A DNA stretch of 64,000 nt, from the NCBI GenBank assembly GCA_023382535.1, contig JAHDWA010000055.1, positions 7,803 through 71,802 on the forward strand, written 5' to 3'. This DNA is from Anaerolineae bacterium (lineage in GTDB: Bacteria; Chloroflexota; Anaerolineae; 4572-78; J111). The position numbers and the translations under genes are program-made. A model generated the notes under the pieces. It was not told where the DNA came from and did not search any database. It saw nothing but the letters and a program-made list of their open reading frames with translations. Numbering within the stretch: the stretch's first letter is position 1; the number at the start of each line of letters is the position of its first letter. Shown one piece after another: positions 26,445-35,135 of this stretch.

Positions 26445-27127
26445 CAGACACCAGGCCGGTGATTAAAGCGATGGTTTTTGATGCGTATGGTACGCTGTTT
26501 GATGTCCATTCGGTCATTGCCCTGTGCAATGAGTTGTTCCCGGAGCAGGGGCCGGCCTTGAGCCACCTCTGGCGCGCCAAGCAGTTGGAGTACACCTGGC
26601 TATTGAGCCTGATGGGCCGCTACGAGGATTTCTGGCACGTCACCGAGAAGGCGCTGCGCTTTGCCTGCCGGGCGCTTAATCTGCCTTACAATGAAGCCCA
26701 ACAGGCGCAGTTGCTGGAAGCCTACCTTCACCTGGAACCTTACCCCGAAGTTCACCAGGCTTTAACCGCGTTGGCCGGTTATCCCCTGGCGATTTTATCC
26801 AATGGTTCGCCCGCAATGCTGGAACCGCTGGTATTCAATGCCGGGTTGCAGGGAACTTTCGCCCACGTTATCAGCGTGGATGAGCTAAAAATTTACAAGC
26901 CCAGTCCCCCGGTTTACCAACTGGCGATTGACAAACTGGGCCTGGAGGCGCAAACCATTGGCTTTGTCTCGTCCAATTCTTTTGACATCATCGGGGCGAC
27001 AGCCTTTGGCTTTCACACCTTTTGGGTCAACCGGGCGGCCAACCCCCTGGATGAACTGGGCGTCGTCCCAACGATGACCATTAACAAGTTGACCGATTTA
27101 GTGGAGATTTTGAACCACTTGAAATGA
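26441..27127 (+). CDS. haloacid dehalogenase type II (HAD hydrolase)
   Basis: A 228-residue HAD protein close to L-2-haloacid dehalogenases. The nucleophile Asp sits in MVFDAYGTLFD. The other expected residues are visible: Arg in LWRAKQLEYTWL, Ser/Asn in LSNGSP, Lys in IYKPSPPVY and the SSNSFDIIGA stretch with Ser, Asn and Asp. It could hydrolyse 2-haloacids or act as a promiscuous phosphatase. Its start overlaps the biotin carboxylase stop by four bases and its end overlaps the BCCP start by four, so all three are translationally coupled. Why a dehalogenase-like gene sits inside a split carboxylase is unclear. Confidence 0.88.
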   Translation: MTDTRPVIKAMVFDAYGTLFDVHSVIALCNELFPEQGPALSHLWRAKQLEYTWLLSLMGRYEDFWHVTEKALRFACRALNLPYNEAQQAQLLEAYLHLEPYPEVHQALTALAGYPLAILSNGSPAMLEPLVFNAGLQGTFAHVISVDELKIYKPSPPVYQLAIDKLGLEAQTIGFVSSNSFDIIGATAFGFHTFWVNRAANPLDELGVVPTMTINKLTDLVEILNHLK

Positions 27128-27630
27128 AACAATTCAGTTACCAAATCGGCGATGAACTGAAAACCGTCACGGTCGAGCAGGTGGGCGACCGTTTTCGCGT
27201 GAGCATCGGGGAAAGAGTCTACGATGTCGCCGCTCGACAGCGCCAGCCGGGCGAATTTGACCTGGAGGTAGAGGGTCAGCAGTGGCGCGGCTACGTGGCC
27301 GGCGACGGCAGCCGCCGGTATGTTGCCATCGCCGGGGAAACGTGGGTCCTGGAAAAACCTCGACCCCGGCAGCAGAAACAGCACGGCTCCCATTCTGCCA
27401 CTGACTCCGGCAATCTGGAAGCGACCATGCCCGGCCTGGTCCGCGAGGTCTTGGCCGTAGAGGAGGCAGCCGTCAAGCGCGGCGATACCCTGGTGGTGCT
27501 GGAAGCTATGAAAATGGAGCTGCGCCTCACCGCGCCCTACACCGGCCTGGTCCGCCGGGTACACTGCGCCGCCGGGCAGGTGGTCGAGCGGGGGCAAGTG
27601 TTGGTGGAGTTAGAGGAAGAGTGGAAGTGA
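27124..27630 (+). CDS. biotin carboxyl carrier subunit with BT-like N-terminus
   Basis: A 168-residue protein. The C-terminal 75 residues are a biotinyl domain with the canonical VLEAMKMELRL; the central Lys carries biotin. The N-terminal 85 residues (KTVTVEQVGDRFRVSI ... YVAIAGETWVLEK) resemble the BT (biotin carboxylase-to-carboxyltransferase) domain of MCC alpha subunits. The protein thus looks like the C-terminal third of MCC alpha made as a separate polypeptide, and should shuttle CO2 between the two catalytic subunits upstream. It overlaps the HAD gene by four bases and converges on the E1 gene. Confidence 0.88.
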   Translation: MKQFSYQIGDELKTVTVEQVGDRFRVSIGERVYDVAARQRQPGEFDLEVEGQQWRGYVAGDGSRRYVAIAGETWVLEKPRPRQQKQHGSHSATDSGNLEATMPGLVREVLAVEEAAVKRGDTLVVLEAMKMELRLTAPYTGLVRRVHCAAGQVVERGQVLVELEEEWK

Positions 27631-27634
27631 ATCT

Positions 27635-27698
27635 ACTGGAAGAATGGAAGGTTGGAAGGCTGGAAATTTGCTACTCTTCCAATCTTCCAACCTTCCAG
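27635..27698. repeat. inverted repeat between convergent operons
   Basis: A left arm rich in GGAAG/TGGAAGG (27635-27665) and a right arm CTTCCAATCTTCCAACCTTCCAG (27676-27698) pair over most of their length, between the stops of the BCCP and E1 genes. It could act as a bidirectional transcript-end structure, although T-runs are lacking. Confidence 0.55.
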
Positions 27699-27728
27699 AC
27701 ATACTGAAATCTAACGCCAGTAAATGAT

Positions 27729-30185
27729 CTAAACCCCCAGCCGGTTGCGCCGGAGCATTTCTGCGTTTGTTTGGACGGTACTGACCTGATGGCCGGGCAG
27801 CGGCAGAATCCGCTCGTGGATAGTATCAATAATCCATTCCTTCTGTGGGAAGAAAGCTTCCTCCAATTCCGCCGCCGGGGTGATCCAGTTGCGCGCGCCG
27901 ACAACAGCCACCGGCCCATCCAGGTAATCAAAAGCCAGTTGGCTGATATTGGAAGCCATCGTGTGCAGGAAAGAGCCGCGCTCGGAGGCATCCGAGGCCA
28001 GCACCACTTTGCCCGTCTTTTTGACCGACTCGATAATTTTCTCGTAGTTAAGCGGGTTGATAAAACGGGCGTCAATCACCTCGGCGGAAAGATGGTATTT
28101 CTCCTCCAACTCTTTGGCCGCATCCAAAGCGCGATAGAGCGTTGACCCAATCGTCACAATGGTCAAATCTTTGCCACTGCGACGCAGGGCCGGTTCGCCC
28201 ATTTCCACCTCGTAATACTCAACCGGCACGCCGCCTTCCACCAAGATTTCCGGCTCGGCGTAGAGCCGCTGGCTTTCAAAAAAGACCACCGGGTCGGTGC
28301 CGCGCAGGGCCAGATTCAGCATGCCTTTGGCGTCGTAAGGGGTGGCCGGGAACATCACCTTTAAGCCTGGAATATGGGCCACAATCGAGGTCCAATCCTG
28401 CGAATGCTGCGCCCCGTACTTGGCCCCGACCGACACCCGCAGCACCAACGGCATTTGCAGCACGTTGGCCGACATAGACTGCCACTTGGCCATCTGGTTG
28501 AAGATTTCATCCCCGGCCCGGCCCATAAAATCGCAGTACATCAGCTCGGCCACGACGCGGCCGCCGGACAGGGCGTAGCCCACCGCCGTGCCGACAATCG
28601 CTCCCTCGGAAATGGGCGAGTTGAACAGGCGGTGATAGGGCAGGCACTCGGTCAGGCCGCGGTAGACGCTGAACGCGCCGCCCCAATCGCGATTTTCTTC
28701 ACCGTAAGCAATCATGGTCGGGTCTTCGTAGAAGCGGTGGATCAGCGCCTCAAACAACGCCTCCGCATAGGTCAATGTTTTTAGCTTGGGCAGGGGTTTG
28801 CCGTTTTCGAGGCCAAAGCGAAACTTCTCTTGAGTCACCTTCAAACGGCTCTCTTCTTTTGGAATGAGCACTTCGGGTGTGTCCTCGGCCAGCCGGTCCT
28901 TGAACTGATTGGAAAACATCATCTCACCGATCGTGTCCACCATCGTGTTGACCCGGGGCGAGATCTCCAGCGACACCGCCGCCTCGAGCACCTTGACCAG
29001 CCGCCCGGTCGCATCGGCGGTAATGCTGTCAAGCTGGGCCTCGTCGGCGTGACCGTTTTCAAGCAGATACTGCCGGTAATTGACCAGCGCATCGTGCTGC
29101 CGCCACAGGTCAACCTCGGTCTTATCGCGATATGACGAAGCGTCGGAGGGCGAATGGCCGGAGAAGCGGTAGGTCACCGTGTCCAGCAGGACCGGCCCCC
29201 GGCCCGCCTCCAAAATTTTCCGCTTGCGCTCAATAGCATCGGCCACCGCCAGCGGGTTGTAACCGTCCACCCGCTCGGCGTGCATGGCCTCCGGGTTGAC
29301 GCCCAGGCCAACACGGGCCAGGATGTCGAAGCCCATCGTTTCGCCCTTGGGCTGGCCGCCCATGCCGTAAAAGTTGTTCATAAAGTTGAACAGCATCGGC
29401 GGCGCGCCGCCGATCTCTTCCGGCCAGAGCGTGCGATACTGGTCCATCGCCGCAAACATCATGCCCTCCCAGACCGGCCCGCAGCCCATCGAGGCGTCGC
29501 CGATATTGGCAATGACGATCCCCGGCTTGCGGTTGACCCGCTTGAAGAGCGCCCCGCCGACGGCAATATCGCCCGAGCCGCCGACAATGGCATTATTCGG
29601 CATCACCCCAAACGGCGGGAAGAAAGCGTGCATCGAGCCGCCCATACCTTTATTGAAGCCGTATTCGCGACCAAAAATTTCGGCCAGGGTTCCGTACAAG
29701 GTGTAATTGATCGCCAGCGATTTCACATCCCCCCGGCTAAACGGCTCGACTACCCGCAGCGTCGCCCCGCCCATGTACGACTCCATAATGGTGGTCAATT
29801 TCGCTTCGCTCAACTTCTCAATCGCCGAAAAGCTCTTGGCCAAAATTTCGCCGTGGCTGCGGTGGGAACCAAAAATGAAATCCTGGGGAGTCAGGTGATA
29901 AGCTTGGCCCACCGCCGCGGACTCCTGCCCGATGGACAAGTGAGCCGGCCCCTTGTGATTATATTCAATCCCCTCGTAGACCCCTTCTCTTTTGATGCGA
30001 TCCAGCATCGTTTCAAATTCCCGGATGTAGACCATATCGCGGTAGATGCGTATCAGGTTCTCCCGGCCATACTTTTTAGCCTCCGCCTGGGGATCGGGTA
30101 CATAGGCATTGATTGGGATTTCTACGCTTTTAATGCAGCCTCGCTGCCGGGCTTCGGTGGGGTCAATGGTGATTAGCTTTGTCAT
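27729..30185 (-). CDS. fused E1 alpha-beta subunit of a 2-oxoacid dehydrogenase complex
   Basis: An 818-residue thiamine-diphosphate enzyme joining both E1 halves. The alpha part (about 40-440) has [27 protein letters not shown], and the ThDP/Mg motif [14 protein letters not shown] ending FNFMNNFYG. The beta part (about 485-818) has [46 protein letters not shown] and [12 protein letters not shown]. It decarboxylates a 2-oxoacid and acylates lipoyl groups on E2. Alpha-beta fusion is known for some bacterial E1 enzymes but less common than separate subunits. It is 16 bases downstream of E2, with AAGAGGAAA as ribosome site. No E3 gene is in the window. The substrate could be pyruvate, acetoin or branched-chain oxoacids. 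Confidence 0.9.
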   Translation of the reverse strand: MTKLITIDPTEARQRGCIKSVEIPINAYVPDPQAEAKKYGRENLIRIYRDMVYIREFETMLDRIKREGVYEGIEYNHKGPAHLSIGQESAAVGQAYHLTPQDFIFGSHRSHGEILAKSFSAIEKLSEAKLTTIMESYMGGATLRVVEPFSRGDVKSLAINYTLYGTLAEIFGREYGFNKGMGGSMHAFFPPFGVMPNNAIVGGSGDIAVGGALFKRVNRKPGIVIANIGDASMGCGPVWEGMMFAAMDQYRTLWPEEIGGAPPMLFNFMNNFYGMGGQPKGETMGFDILARVGLGVNPEAMHAERVDGYNPLAVADAIERKRKILEAGRGPVLLDTVTYRFSGHSPSDASSYRDKTEVDLWRQHDALVNYRQYLLENGHADEAQLDSITADATGRLVKVLEAAVSLEISPRVNTMVDTIGEMMFSNQFKDRLAEDTPEVLIPKEESRLKVTQEKFRFGLENGKPLPKLKTLTYAEALFEALIHRFYEDPTMIAYGEENRDWGGAFSVYRGLTECLPYHRLFNSPISEGAIVGTAVGYALSGGRVVAELMYCDFMGRAGDEIFNQMAKWQSMSANVLQMPLVLRVSVGAKYGAQHSQDWTSIVAHIPGLKVMFPATPYDAKGMLNLALRGTDPVVFFESQRLYAEPEILVEGGVPVEYYEVEMGEPALRRSGKDLTIVTIGSTLYRALDAAKELEEKYHLSAEVIDARFINPLNYEKIIESVKKTGKVVLASDASERGSFLHTMASNISQLAFDYLDGPVAVVGARNWITPAAELEEAFFPQKEWIIDTIHERILPLPGHQVSTVQTNAEMLRRNRLGV

Positions 30186-30201
30186 GGTGTTTTCCTCTTC
30201 T

Positions 30202-31572
30202 TTATAGGGCCAGTAACAGTTCGATCTGCGCCAGCCCCTGGGCTAACGCCTGCAAAAAACGGGCGGCGGGCGCGCCGTCAACGACTTGGTGATTGATGGT
30301 CAGCGACAGGCCGAGATGCGGGATAAACTGCACCTCGCCGTCACGCTCAACCGGCTTCAAATTGATATTCCCCACCCCCAAAATCGCCACCTGGGGCGCA
30401 TTCAAAACCGGGGTAAAACTCTCGATCCCAAAACTGCCCAGGTTCGTCACCGTAAAAGTGCCGCCGTTCATCTCGTCGGCAGAAATGGTACTGTCCAGGC
30501 AGGCGGCCGCCAGCCGTTTGGCCTCCTGGGCTATCTCTTTCAAACTGAGGGTATTGGCCCGGCGGATAATCGGCACCATCAGGCCGCGCGGCGTGTCTAC
30601 AGCCAGGCCCAGGTGGACATTTTTGTATTGGGAAATTACGTCGTCGCTAAAGGTGGCGTTAAGGTCGGGAAATTGGGGCAACGTCCGCGAGACCGCCAGG
30701 AGCAGGAGGTCATTGATCGTCACCTGGCGCAGGCCCAGCGTCTCGGCGCTCTCTTTCAGCCGCTTCCGGTAGGCCAACAGGGCGACGGCATCGGCGGAGG
30801 CGTTGAGGGTGAGTTGGGCCGTAGTCTGCAAGGAGTTCAACATGCGGGTGGCAATAACCTTGCGGATACCTTTGACCGGGATCGCTCGCACCTCATCTTC
30901 AACCGCAGCAGGAGTCACCACCGGAGCGGGAACGTCCGGTTGAGCGGCGACCGCCTGCAAATCATCGGCCATAATCCGGCCTCTCACCCCGGAACCGTGG
31001 TCAGGTATCTGGAAGCCCCCCTGCGCCGCCATACTTTTAGCCAGCGGCGTCATGACCGGTTTCTGGGCCAGCGCGGTCTGCACATCCCGCTCGATAACCC
31101 GCCCGGCAGGGCCACTGCCCGCCATGCCGGCCAGGTCCAACCCTTTTTGTTTGGCCAGATTTTTGGCCCGCGGCGATATTCCCACGGCTGCACGGGCCGC
31201 TGTTTCGACAGCTTTCGCCGGAGCGACTTCCGGCGTTTTAGGCTGGCTGCTTATCTCCACCGCTGTTTGGGCTGGTTCAGCGGCAGAACCCTGATCTTTG
31301 GCTCCGGCCGCCCGCAGACTGCTGACATCTTCGCCCGGCTGGCCAATGGCGGCAATATTGGTCAAGACCGGAACATCGTCGCCTGCCTCAAAAAATAGAG
31401 CCAGGACGGTCCCGGCGGCAGGACTTTCGACCTCGACCAGGGCTTTGTCGGTCTCCACTTCGGCCAGAATTTCTCCGGCCGCCACCTGTTCTCCAACCCC
31501 TTTTTTCCAGCCGACGATGAGACAGCTTTCGACCGATTGGCCCTGTTTGGGCATAACAACTGCGGTTGCCAT
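30202..31572 (-). CDS. dihydrolipoamide acyltransferase (E2)
   Basis: A 456-residue E2 with the standard order. The lipoyl domain (1-78) carries [11 protein letters not shown], whose Lys is lipoylated. After an Ala/Pro linker come two consecutive peripheral-subunit-binding-like motifs (about 130-165, [23 protein letters not shown]; about 172-210, [14 protein letters not shown] ... RGRIMADDL). The catalytic domain (about 230-456) has [14 protein letters not shown] with the active-site His and Asp. A second binding motif is unusual. It starts the E2-E1 unit, 104 bases after the DeoR regulator, and transfers acyl groups from lipoyl to CoA. Confidence 0.9.
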   Translation of the reverse strand: MATAVVMPKQGQSVESCLIVGWKKGVGEQVAAGEILAEVETDKALVEVESPAAGTVLALFFEAGDDVPVLTNIAAIGQPGEDVSSLRAAGAKDQGSAAEPAQTAVEISSQPKTPEVAPAKAVETAARAAVGISPRAKNLAKQKGLDLAGMAGSGPAGRVIERDVQTALAQKPVMTPLAKSMAAQGGFQIPDHGSGVRGRIMADDLQAVAAQPDVPAPVVTPAAVEDEVRAIPVKGIRKVIATRMLNSLQTTAQLTLNASADAVALLAYRKRLKESAETLGLRQVTINDLLLLAVSRTLPQFPDLNATFSDDVISQYKNVHLGLAVDTPRGLMVPIIRRANTLSLKEIAQEAKRLAAACLDSTISADEMNGGTFTVTNLGSFGIESFTPVLNAPQVAILGVGNINLKPVERDGEVQFIPHLGLSLTINHQVVDGAPAARFLQALAQGLAQIELLLAL

Positions 31573-31676
31573 AACTATGTTACCTCAATAGGTAGATTAA
31601 CTTGATAAATGTGTTTAATAAACTCTAAAACGTAGGGCGTAAAACGTGAGGAATAAGAATACATTTACGCATTACC

Positions 31677-32453
31677 TTACACGACGACGATTTCAATCCC
31701 CGCCGCACGTACCTGCTCCATCAAATCGGCTGGGGCGTGTTCATCGGTGATGACGGTATTAACTTGTTCCGGCCGGGCAAAGGAGGCCAGACCTACCCGG
31801 CCCCACTTGGTCGCATCCAGCACGGCAATGGTCTGGCGGCACATGCCAACCAGGGCGCGTTTAACCTCGGCCTCGTCGGCACTGACATCGGTCAGCCCTT
31901 CCGGCAGGTTCAGACCATGCGCTCCAAAAAAGCCTTTTTGAATGTTGAATTTCTGCAAGAACTCCAGGCCATCTACGCCAACAAACGAAGCCGTCTCCCG
32001 CTGTAACGTTCCGCCCGACATGACCACCCTGACACTGGGTGTATCCTGCAATTCCTGAGCGACGACCAGGCTGTTGGTGATGATGGTCAAATGGCGGTGA
32101 TTCTTGAGATGCTGCACAATCGCCAGAACGGTGCTGCTGCTGTCGAGAAAGATGGCATCGCCGTCGAGGACCAGCGCTGCTCCGGCTTGACCAATCCTAC
32201 TTTTTTCCTGGACCTGCCGCTGGCGGCGCAGAGCTAAGGCCAACTCGTACATGTTGCCGGCAGGAATGGCTCCACCGTGGGTGCGGATAACCAGATTCTG
32301 CTCGGCCAGCGCCTGCAAATCGGCCCTGATCGTTACCTCCGAGACGCCCAACTGCTGGCTCAACTCAGCCACCGATACCCGGCCCAGCAGGTCAACCTGG
32401 CGCAGTATCTCCTGGCGTCTTTCTTCCAGAAATAGTTCCTTCGACCACAACAT
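31677..32453 (-). CDS. DeoR-family transcriptional regulator
   Basis: A 258-residue regulator. The N-terminal helix-turn-helix reads [39 protein letters not shown], the classic DeoR signature. The C-terminal DeoRC sensor domain includes [16 protein letters not shown], a sugar-phosphate-type pocket, and [16 protein letters not shown]. It lies immediately upstream of E2-E1 on the same strand and may control that unit or a sugar-phosphate pathway elsewhere. The 104-base gap to E2 contains short repeats (AAACGT twice, and GCGTAA facing TTACGC) that could be operators. Family members usually repress and respond to phosphorylated sugars; the effector here is unknown. Confidence 0.9.
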   Translation of the reverse strand: MLWSKELFLEERRQEILRQVDLLGRVSVAELSQQLGVSEVTIRADLQALAEQNLVIRTHGGAIPAGNMYELALALRRQRQVQEKSRIGQAGAALVLDGDAIFLDSSSTVLAIVQHLKNHRHLTIITNSLVVAQELQDTPSVRVVMSGGTLQRETASFVGVDGLEFLQKFNIQKGFFGAHGLNLPEGLTDVSADEAEVKRALVGMCRQTIAVLDATKWGRVGLASFARPEQVNTVITDEHAPADLMEQVRAAGIEIVVV

Positions 32454-32786
32454 AGATAGGGTTACTTATGACTTCTTTATTTTACTTTCGATTACTTTCA
32501 TATTAACACAAAACAAAATTACTGTCAACCCCAAAACAGCGCCCAACTCGCCTCGGGGCTGTCTTTAATGATGTCAACTGGGGGAATGTGAGAAGGACGC
32601 AGTGGCCGGGAGCTGGTGGCCACTCACAATGACGCGGGCCGACCATCCGCTTGGGTGAGGCGAACCTTCCCGCCAGAGGCGAGCCGGGCCGTTCCGTGCC
32701 GGTCGGCCACCTGCCAAACGGCGGTCACGGCAGCCAAAATAGGCGGCGAGTTCGCCGAGCGCCAGTATAGCGGTTATACGTCAAGA
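32454..32786. other. 333-base intergenic region without a supported gene
   Basis: The part next to deoR (32454-32520) is AT-rich and should hold its promoter. The rest is GC-rich with several short inverted stretches (for example GGCCGACC facing GGTCGGCC, around 32638-32645 and 32700-32707). A 65-codon open frame at 32616 has no ribosome site and a composition unlike neighbouring proteins, so I do not call it. Confidence 0.5.
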
Positions 32787-33596
32787 TTAGTTACGCTGAG
32801 ATGGATCGAGTAACGCGTCTTCAACGAGAGGAGCGTAATCTTCCCGGGGGTGAGCCTCGGCGACGAGATCGTCTAAGGGAATGGTCATCTCACGCGTGTA
32901 TCCCGGCGGTCCGTACTGCCATGTCTTATCGGGTATGGGCAGAGGAATGATTGGCAGCTCAACCTGTCGCTGAGGTCGCCGCAGGGCCAGGATTTGCTTT
33001 AAGCCGCGGCGCACCAGCGGGATGCGCACAACCAGCAAAACGACGAGCACGGCCAGATAGACGTTCAGTTCGTAGATAGCCTGCGGGTCGTGGACCAATA
33101 CTTTTTTGCTAACGCTGGTGGCCAGGATTGCATGCATAACGCCCGCGCTGCCGGCCAGATAGACCAGCCGGTGCAGCCGCTTCCACTGCTTCCTCAAGCA
33201 GCGCATCGCCCAGCGGTTGGAGGTCAGGGCCAGCGCTGTCAGGATCAGCAGCCCCAGCAGGCCGAGGGCGATGTAGAGCTGGGTCGGCCAGGCCAGCCAT
33301 GCCCACCCGGCCTCTTTGAGATAGACCAGGCCATGCAGAACGGCGAAGCCGAAGGCCCACAGGCCGGCCGGTTTGCGCAGGCTGATCAGGCTGCGCCAGC
33401 CGAAGTAGGTGTGCAGCGGCGTTACAGCCAGGCAGATCAGCAGAAAGCGGACAGCCCACTTCCCGCTCTCCAACCCGGGATCAAAGGTGTCGGTGGCGTT
33501 CCAATCCGTCCGGCCCAGGCTCACGACGAGGATCAGTACAGAACCGGCCCACAGATTGAGCGCTGCCCAGCGCCAGTTTGAGGTTAACCAAGCCAT
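32787..33596 (-). CDS. ferric-reductase-like haem membrane protein (MsrQ/YedZ-like)
   Basis: A 269-residue membrane protein with six predicted membrane segments in the first 205 residues and a charged cytosolic tail. The His pattern fits a cytochrome b core: TPLHTYFGW, AVLHGLVYL, WKRLHRLVYLAG and GVMHAILA, which could ligate haem. It resembles MsrQ (YedZ), the haem subunit that feeds electrons to the periplasmic methionine-sulfoxide reductase MsrP, but no msrP gene is adjacent, so the partner is uncertain. The tail from about 210 (LPIPLPIPDKTWQYGPPG) is not typical. The start at 33596 has AAAGGAGAAG upstream. Confidence 0.75.
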   Translation of the reverse strand: MAWLTSNWRWAALNLWAGSVLILVVSLGRTDWNATDTFDPGLESGKWAVRFLLICLAVTPLHTYFGWRSLISLRKPAGLWAFGFAVLHGLVYLKEAGWAWLAWPTQLYIALGLLGLLILTALALTSNRWAMRCLRKQWKRLHRLVYLAGSAGVMHAILATSVSKKVLVHDPQAIYELNVYLAVLVVLLVVRIPLVRRGLKQILALRRPQRQVELPIIPLPIPDKTWQYGPPGYTREMTIPLDDLVAEAHPREDYAPLVEDALLDPSQRN

Positions 33597-33709
33597 AGCA
33601 TCTTCTCCTTTGCGGTGGTCTTCTACCTATATACACCGGCTGCATGAGAACGGTTCCCTGGCTAACCTGAATTGGCAGATAAGCAAAAATACGACGGTTG
33701 AAAATTGAT

Positions 33710-34207
33710 CTAAGACTGTAGAGCGGCCCGGATCTGAGCCAAATGTTCTTCGGCGTGAGCGACGATGAACAGTTCAACAACCTCAGCTACCGTCGTCTCA
33801 CCCCGGCGGAGATGGAAACCGGTCTTGCTGCGCTCTTCCGGAGACATGTGACGGATAATGCGGGTCGCCGCTTGAACTTCATGGTTCAATAAACGCAGTA
33901 ATTCATCCGGATCTCTTGTCGTGGCTTGTTCGACCCCGGCCAGCCGTTCCGGGGCATCGAGGGTACGCCCAAACTGGGGTGGTTCGGCGGTGGCGGTAAT
34001 CATCCGGTGGCAATGGTGCAGCCAGTAGGGGATCATTTCAATTATATGCCCCAAGACCTGCATCGCCGACCACTCGTTTTGGCCTGGAGCAATCCTTAAG
34101 CGCTGGGCTACAGCGGGCTGGTTCAGTAAAGTAGCCAGTTGTTCATAAACACGCTCAAGTCGTTGGGCTTGCGCTTCGCCCGGGTTTGTTTCATTGCTTG
34201 CAGTCAC
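33710..34207 (-). CDS. DinB/YfiT-like four-helix-bundle protein
   Basis: A 165-residue protein of the DinB superfamily of metal-binding four-helix bundles. The expected His triad is present: VLGHIIEM near residue 45, the His in LLNHEVQ or IIRH in the middle, and VAHAEEHLAQI at the C-terminus. The GTG start at 34207 has GGAGGT ahead. Members include thiol transferases acting with bacillithiol or mycothiol, and many of unknown role. It lies 32 bases after the HAD gene on the same strand and may be in its transcript. No thiol-specific partner is visible. Confidence 0.8.
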   Translation of the reverse strand: MTASNETNPGEAQAQRLERVYEQLATLLNQPAVAQRLRIAPGQNEWSAMQVLGHIIEMIPYWLHHCHRMITATAEPPQFGRTLDAPERLAGVEQATTRDPDELLRLLNHEVQAATRIIRHMSPEERSKTGFHLRRGETTVAEVVELFIVAHAEEHLAQIRAALQS

Positions 34208-34239
34208 TATTCACCTCCCGATGAGTGTTATATCCAGAA

Positions 34240-34962
34240 CTATGCCTTGATCTCTGCCTGATGCGCTTCGACCAGTTCAGCCATGCTCTTGAAACAAAAA
34301 TCATACCTGGGCCTTTCGCCGGGCGGCATGGTCGCCCCGAAACCCTCCTGCCCATGCCGGCGGTAAATCCAGCAGGTGTTTAGCCCGTGGCGATTAGCCG
34401 GAACATGGTCATGAAACAGGCTTTCGGCCGTGTGCAGGATCTCTGACTTGCCAATCCCTCGACTCTGAAGCATCGCCAGCATATAATCGAAATTAGCGTC
34501 GGCGGGTTTGTAGCTGCCAATATCTTCGGCCGTATAGATGGCATCGAACTCAACTCCCAGCTTGCGGTTACTGGCCGCAAAACTCTCATTATCTACGTTT
34601 GACAAAATCACCAGGTGGTAATACTGCTTGAGGTACTGGAGCGCGCCGGCAGAATCAGGAAAGGCCGGCCAGTCCTTGATGGAGCGGCCATAACGGAGAC
34701 ACTCATCCCAGCTTACGCTGAGGCCCCACGCTTCTGCCAGGCGACGGTAAACAACGGCTAACAAATCCTGATAACGTTTGGCCGGCGTCTGGCGCTGCTG
34801 GCTCGACTCATAGCGCGCATGCGCCTCAAGGATCTCATTTGGGGTGAGTTCCCGCTCAAGCCGGTCGGTGAGCGGCGCTAATCCGGCGATCATGCCACTC
34901 TCCCAATCAATGAGGGTCCCATAACAGTCAAACGTCAATACTTTAAAGTCTGCAAGCTTCAT
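34240..34962 (-). CDS. HAD-family hydrolase (haloacid dehalogenase type II-like)
   Basis: A 240-residue HAD protein. The nucleophile motif is LTFDCYGTLIDWESG, followed by LSNVDN (motif II), IGSYKPADANFDYML with the motif III Lys, and LHTAESLFHDHVPANRHGL with acidic motif IV-type residues. The true start is ATG 34962 (MKLADFKVL), with GGAG five bases ahead. The open frame extends further upstream, but those codons encode a fragment of an unrelated acetyltransferase. It resembles 2-haloacid dehalogenases but could be a phosphatase, as is common in the superfamily. DinB lies downstream, SARP 2 upstream. Confidence 0.82.
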   Translation of the reverse strand: MKLADFKVLTFDCYGTLIDWESGMIAGLAPLTDRLERELTPNEILEAHARYESSQQRQTPAKRYQDLLAVVYRRLAEAWGLSVSWDECLRYGRSIKDWPAFPDSAGALQYLKQYYHLVILSNVDNESFAASNRKLGVEFDAIYTAEDIGSYKPADANFDYMLAMLQSRGIGKSEILHTAESLFHDHVPANRHGLNTCWIYRRHGQEGFGATMPPGERPRYDFCFKSMAELVEAHQAEIKA

Positions 34963-35135
34963 CGCAACTCCACTGTATCTTTCGCTGAACCAGCGAAAGT
35001 AATCACTATCATATTCTGCTAATTCACTCAAGACAACAATGGCCCCCGCCGCTTGCCCATCTACGGTGGCTATTCTGGATAAAGCGGCATGGGCCAGCAG
35101 CCATTGGGCTTTTGGAAGATCTAGCAAATTAACAT
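34963..35135 (-). pseudogene. remnant of a GNAT acetyltransferase (COG3818-like)
   Basis: In frame ahead of the HAD start, about 57 codons read LPKAQWLLAHAALSRIATVD, then GQAAGAIVVLSELAEYDSDY and FRWFSERY. This is the N-terminal third of a GNAT acetyltransferase, with the family-typical YDS.YFRWF.ERY block. The fragment breaks off directly after ERY and joins the HAD ribosome site. Its upstream edge coincides with the SARP 2 stop codon. No start codon or ribosome site is apparent, so it is a relic left by a rearrangement. Confidence 0.65.

Noticed and set aside
32616..32813. A 65-codon open frame in the gap before the MsrQ-like gene
   Set aside because: No ribosome site, composition rich in Arg, Thr and Ala unlike neighbours, and it runs into the end of the opposite-strand gene.
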